Under the pieces are notes generated by a model that had not been told where the DNA came from, searched no databases, and saw only the letters and a program-made list of their open reading frames with translations. Below, piece after piece: positions 25,801-28,921 of a DNA stretch of 28,921 bases; position 1 is the first letter of the stretch; the number at the start of each line of letters is the position of its first letter. The DNA comes from Desulfobacteraceae bacterium. Its GTDB lineage: Bacteria; Desulfobacterota; Desulfobacteria; Desulfobacterales; Desulfobacteraceae. A program made the position numbers and the translations under genes. The stretch is from positions 1 through 28,921 of the forward strand of contig PIVQ01000022.1 of NCBI GenBank assembly GCA_003354055.1. Direction: 5' to 3'.

Positions 25801-28800
25801 CACTGAACTATAGGAAGCTAGAGTTGAAGCGTATCGACAGTGATACAAAAAATGCTGATGGTGAGCCAGTTGAACGGTTTGCGCTGTCTCTCCAGGAGAC
25901 TTCTGGTATCAATTTGGCCAGAAAAATCAAAGAAGATTGCCAATTGCTGGGTATCAAAAATTTTGTTTCTTGGGATGCGAATAGAAAGCTTTGCATACTA
26001 GAATTGAAAGCGCGTGAGGACGGAAAGCCTTTGGCAATTGTAGACGCCAGGGGAATGATGCCAGACAAATCGCCTAGAGGCTTTTCACTCAAGGCACAAA
26101 AGAAAATAGAAACCGCAGCATTAGCATGTGCAAAAAAAGCGAGCGTAGAAGCACAGGAAAAATCGACCTCTAAGACTATAGAAAATGCATCACAAGAAGG
26201 CTATAGCGAGGAGCAGCGTGTAGCAATACACGCCTTGGTGCATAGCAAAGACAAAATAGCGGTGTTGCAAGGCAGGGCTGGAACTGGAAAAACAAGGCTG
26301 CTCTCGGAAGTTGCTAGACAATTAGCAGAAAAGGGATGCCCTGCTCTAGCTATTGCACCAACACACGCAGCGGTTCAAGAGCTCAAAAAAGGCGACATAC
26401 AGAGCATGACGGTCGCTGCATTCTTGCTGGCTGACAGCCCAAAAAACTCGACAATAATTGTCGATGAAGCATCCATGTTGGATACCGAAACAGCCAAAGC
26501 AGTATTAGAAAAAGCACCAGACAGCCGATTGATTTTTGTTGGAGATACCAACCAATTTAGCTCGATCGGCTGGGGAAATTTTTTTAGCATGCTCCAAAAA
26601 GAAGGCCAAGCGATCACACACCATTTGGTTGATATGCAACGCCAAAAAACAGAGCACTTGAAACAAGCTGCCATCCTTCTATACCAAGAAAAAGGTATTG
26701 AAGCACTAGAAGTTCTTGAGAAAAACGGTGCGGTTTTGGAATCCAAGGGCAATGCGCAGGAACAGGCTGAACAAATAGCAGCACATCTTTTCGAGCGTTC
26801 CAAGGATGAGCGCGACAAAACACTAGTGACCGCCTCGCTCAATGAGCATCGCGTTATGCTCAATGATGCTATTCGAGCACAAAGAATCGTGTGCGGGGAA
26901 GTTGAAAAAACAGGAATACAAGCAACTGTTTTGGTTGCAAAACATATTGGAGAGGCTGAAAGTGACAAACACAACGCGCGCTACTATAGTGATGGGGATA
27001 TTGTACGTTTTAGCCGTGGTGGTGCTGGTGAAACCTCTGAGTACCACAAAGTGGTGGGCAAAGATGTTGAAAAAAATACCTTGCATCTGGCTGCAGAAAA
27101 TGGCAAAAATTTGGCAATCGATTTGGCGCGCATTTCCAAAGAACAAACACCCGAAGTCTATCAAGAAGAAAAACGAGAGTTTGCCGTAGGCGATCGAATC
27201 ATTTACACACGAAGCGAAAAAAATATGGGTCGAACTGGTGCAAGCTACGCCACAATCCAATCCATTCTCAATGATGGGAAAACTATCATGGTCGTTGCTT
27301 GTGAAGGAGCAGAAAACGGATGGAAACCAAGTGGAAAATTTTCTTTGTTGGACACCCGTGATTGCTCCAACCAGAATATTGAACACGCATACGCTGTCAC
27401 TGGCCACAAATCCCAAGGCCAAACTGTCGACCATATCCTGTCCTGGATACCATCTGATTCCAGGCTGAGCACACTAAAAAGTGTCTTGATATCTGGCACA
27501 AGGGCAAAATTTGGAGCTGAGATTGCGACTGAAAATCCCGCTTTGCTGAAAGCAAATATCATTAATCCTGGCAGAAACTTGGCAGTCGGCGATCTCGCAG
27601 AGCAAAAACAAGCTAACGCCAAACAACTATGGGGGCGAAATATAGCAGAAGAAGCAGAGAAGCCCAAACAAAGCAAAAGCATATCGCACGAAAAGCCAGC
27701 ACTAATCGACATTGCTGCGCTCAAATCCTCGCTCAATGCTCAAGCTGAAAAAATCGCGTCCCAGTTGCCACTTGGCACGCTGAAGCGAAAACAAGGACAC
27801 GAGCTATACTTTAGCGAAAGCGGGAAAGGAAACGGTAGCCTAGCAATTAATATCAAGGACGGCACGTGGTTCGATCATCAGCTTGGGAAAGGTGGTGGTA
27901 TGCTCGACCTCATTGAGCACGCAACAGGTATGAAGGATTTCAAACAACTTTGTTCGTATGCTGCAGGTATGATTGGCAGTTCACCTGAGACGCTAGAAAA
28001 AACCAAACAACTTCCAAAAAAACAGCAAGAAAAAAAACAAGGCTTCTCCCTGGAAGAGAAAAAGCGAATTGCTTTTGCTCAAAAAATAGCAGGAGATACA
28101 AAGCCTATAGAAGGCACTCTAGCTGAAAAATACCTTGTTGAGCACCGAAAGATCAACTGTGAGAAATGGCCAGAAAGCGTACGGTTTCACCCCATGTTCT
28201 ATTCTGGAATCAACAAAAAAATTGGCCCTGCTCTCGTTGTACTGGCAACTAACGAAAAAGGAGAGGTGCAGGCTATCCAAGCAACTTTCTTGGACAGAAA
28301 AACTGCCGAAAAAGCAACTAATCTCAAAACTAGCAAACAAACTTTTGGTATTCTCAAAGGCGCTTCCGTCTCACTTGGCAGGACTGATGAGCTTGATCAA
28401 ACAGTGAAGCAAAGTGCTATCGCTGAGGGCTTGGAGACTGGCCTGAGTGCATTCATGGCCTGTCCAAAAACTAATATAGAAGTTTCACTTGGAAAATCGA
28501 ATATGCGGAATGTTTCAACGCAAAAACTAGCAGAACACCTGCTGATTCTTAATGATCATGATGAGGATGGAGATGATGGCAGAGGCCGAACTGAAATGAA
28601 AATGCTGGCAGAAAAATACAGCACTCTTGGCAAAAAAGTATCATTTGTGAGGCCACGCACGCCTGGGCACGACTTCAATGATGTGCTCAAAGAGCATGGT
28701 GTAGAAGAAATCCAGCGCACTATAGATGAGGATTCGCATGATGCTGGAGAGCATCAGCAAGAAGAACAGCTAGAGATGCGCAGGCAGAACGCGCGAAGGA

Positions 28801-28835
28801 TGCGGGTAGTGCAACAGATGCAAATGCATGTCTAA
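22881..28835 (+). CDS. traI: TraI: MOBF relaxase, helicase and Toprim primase-like fusion
   Basis: A 1984-residue enzyme (F TraI 1756) that nicks oriT, stays bound to the 5' end and unwinds the transferred strand. Relaxase domain, about 1-330: Tyr pairs Y17/Y18 and Y22/Y23, and the three-His metal site in GDPHLHAHN (H153, H155, H157) after LEHTSRN, which places it in MOBF (TrwC/TraI). About 420-700 is a vestigial helicase with VDGAEKL (534-539) for Walker B and no Walker A. The active RecD-like helicase has Walker A GRAGTGKT (1131-1138), D1195/E1196 in IIVDEASMLD, and VTGHKSQG near 1506-1513. The C terminus has a primase-like WFDHQLGKGGGMLDLIEHATG segment near 1665 and a Toprim domain with AEGLETG (E1849), NDHDED (D1892, D1894, D1896) and DFND (1931-1934). 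The ATG follows the traD stop directly. I infer that the Toprim part primes or processes the transferred strand. Confidence 0.96.
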   Translation: MLSIVSLKGGSGSCSSYYSAMYYSAGNIVQPQFHGKASEAMGVEEFSEEALVAFLEGRLPDGTQVGKIHDGKILHRMGFDLTLAAPKSVSIMSVLDERLQTAMHDAVQDTMRFIEKSFAQARLTKNGETKYIHTKNLIWSTFLEHTSRNGDPHLHAHNLIFNLTQVGGGKWRSLASAMAQYGQGKMDVQGFVESLRSLKIEISRYFGAALAHKVVQLGYQIDVQHSKDFRESGLWELRGMPKNIMTHFSSRKEEMKKFGNEKGGSIAQERSRKSKESYSPESLAERVALFKEEIESSIEAIKQERTPTTEGIVLAKKAIGCALESLSERQSVFSISDIQGTASLFLVGQWSPACLDDAMKEMINEGELVAQGKKHGQYFFSTKVSIELDAQRLKNAKTKQIDGTTFKEKLGAIPSCIEAKKILAPFAESANQSVFVLDARYRKRRAGFLREIALASRRFGKVVFLASETQKKSLEKNLASTQMQWRGENTRETLRLAGRNLLSMAVENKWHVYTIGTALHNTSLIEEASTIIVDGAEKLSDSQYDRLKAVADARGIPLFLSGDMRNAGSRTSIMQKLVDNGAPTAHDGASTAPRTHLGKVLSALYRDQPQQAISLLKKNIHGSPDFEQKAIAYFVASILANKKAELVANSKNDLLRLTDMARNALRDAGKLKNGAPMARLVQKYIPKKERGLAVHYENSKVRIFSKNPNIGGGFYDVLGVDSKQNTILIGVGDEKLELRLSVLSDCGISLSVFEQKDLFVEEGDRIQFRANIKKKGICSGDIFQINSISDEQICLHSSDGEIIELEKDNPAHQIWNMAWVRLPMQQGQKDAEQTISIQRADTTCHQGNLLQILKSAEKGKLDIFTENACLHGQKIAGHFDPSANLEEKTKKILIKTEESLRQSIFPCKLDADQAEGVVQDTINAVFEKEVIANPLAMLRTALGKAMGSVPPDALMGKIESSYMSNFESTKMPGALNYRKLELKRIDSDTKNADGEPVERFALSLQETSGINLARKIKEDCQLLGIKNFVSWDANRKLCILELKAREDGKPLAIVDARGMMPDKSPRGFSLKAQKKIETAALACAKKASVEAQEKSTSKTIENASQEGYSEEQRVAIHALVHSKDKIAVLQGRAGTGKTRLLSEVARQLAEKGCPALAIAPTHAAVQELKKGDIQSMTVAAFLLADSPKNSTIIVDEASMLDTETAKAVLEKAPDSRLIFVGDTNQFSSIGWGNFFSMLQKEGQAITHHLVDMQRQKTEHLKQAAILLYQEKGIEALEVLEKNGAVLESKGNAQEQAEQIAAHLFERSKDERDKTLVTASLNEHRVMLNDAIRAQRIVCGEVEKTGIQATVLVAKHIGEAESDKHNARYYSDGDIVRFSRGGAGETSEYHKVVGKDVEKNTLHLAAENGKNLAIDLARISKEQTPEVYQEEKREFAVGDRIIYTRSEKNMGRTGASYATIQSILNDGKTIMVVACEGAENGWKPSGKFSLLDTRDCSNQNIEHAYAVTGHKSQGQTVDHILSWIPSDSRLSTLKSVLISGTRAKFGAEIATENPALLKANIINPGRNLAVGDLAEQKQANAKQLWGRNIAEEAEKPKQSKSISHEKPALIDIAALKSSLNAQAEKIASQLPLGTLKRKQGHELYFSESGKGNGSLAINIKDGTWFDHQLGKGGGMLDLIEHATGMKDFKQLCSYAAGMIGSSPETLEKTKQLPKKQQEKKQGFSLEEKKRIAFAQKIAGDTKPIEGTLAEKYLVEHRKINCEKWPESVRFHPMFYSGINKKIGPALVVLATNEKGEVQAIQATFLDRKTAEKATNLKTSKQTFGILKGASVSLGRTDELDQTVKQSAIAEGLETGLSAFMACPKTNIEVSLGKSNMRNVSTQKLAEHLLILNDHDEDGDDGRGRTEMKMLAEKYSTLGKKVSFVRPRTPGHDFNDVLKEHGVEEIQRTIDEDSHDAGEHQQEEQLEMRRQNARRMRVVQQMQMHV

Positions 28836-28921
28836 AGACACTTTGGATGATGCTCAAATGAAAAAAACTAAAAACTAATCAAAATTCATGATAAACACTA
28901 GTATTTTTCCAAAAATCATGT
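28836..28921. other. AT-rich end of window, no gene seen
   Basis: The last 86 bases follow the traI stop. CATGAT (28887-28892) and ATCATG (28915-28920) form a weak inverted repeat around an A/T-rich stretch, possibly part of a terminator that continues beyond the window. No reading frame of useful length starts here. Confidence 0.4.

Noticed and set aside
26375..27736. Long minus-strand frames of 160-200 codons opposite traI
   Set aside because: They lie wholly inside the conserved helicase part of traI. Their products are Ser/Cys/Phe-rich with no domain pattern, and no ribosome binding site supports them.
1..28921. CRISPR array, tRNA, rRNA or insertion sequence
   Set aside because: I saw no regularly spaced repeats, tRNA-like cloverleaf, rRNA segment, transposase or terminal inverted repeats anywhere in the window.

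Overview
This window is almost entirely one F-type (MPF-F) conjugative transfer region, read left to right on the + strand. It comes from a Gram-negative bacterium with moderately AT-rich DNA (GC roughly in the low to mid 40s, judged by eye). The gene content is that of an F-like type IV secretion system: TraA, L, E, V, K, C, B, W, U, TrbC, N, F, H and G, followed by coupling protein TraD and a MOBF relaxase TraI. The set fits a conjugative plasmid or an integrative conjugative element of a proteobacterium or an endosymbiont-like lineage. Nothing in the window fixes the species, and no replication, partition, integrase or cargo gene is visible.

Layout. 1-167 is the 3' end of an unidentified gene. 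168-989 has no convincing gene. It is rich in inverted repeats and symmetric T-tract/A-tract palindromes, carries a near-perfect sigma70 promoter (738-766) and a structured leader, and is the best place to look for oriT. 990-6218 encodes a 1742-residue protein with a C-terminal Sel1/TPR-like solenoid and no assigned function, at the head of the tra operon. 6218-6406 is a tiny lipoprotein. 6417-12426 holds pilin and core-complex genes in the order traA-L-E-V-K-C-(partial traB copy)-traB. 12416-20243 holds the F-specific pilus assembly and mating-pair stabilisation genes traW-U-trbC-N-F-H-G. 20244-20726 holds an opposite-strand gene for a two-helix membrane protein, in the place where F carries its exclusion genes. 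20823-28835 holds traD and a 1984-residue traI.

How the parts work together. TraA is the pilin. TraL, E, V, K and B form the channel core, powered by TraC. TraW, U, F, H and TrbC build and retract the pilus in the periplasm, and TraN and TraG stabilise the mating pair. TraI nicks and unwinds the DNA, and TraD feeds the relaxase-DNA complex to the channel. Nearly all genes overlap or abut, and I see no terminator or strong internal + strand promoter, so the simplest reading is one transcript of about 28 kb starting near 773.

Most unusual points: (1) TraI joins a MOBF relaxase, a vestigial helicase, an active helicase and a primase-like region with a Toprim domain; (2) the uncharacterised 1742-residue solenoid protein, whose ribosome binding site can be folded into a hairpin; (3) a partial tandem duplication of the 5' end of traB that keeps its own start signals; (4) the antisense membrane gene between traG and traD; (5) the gene order V-K-C-B in place of K-B-V-C.
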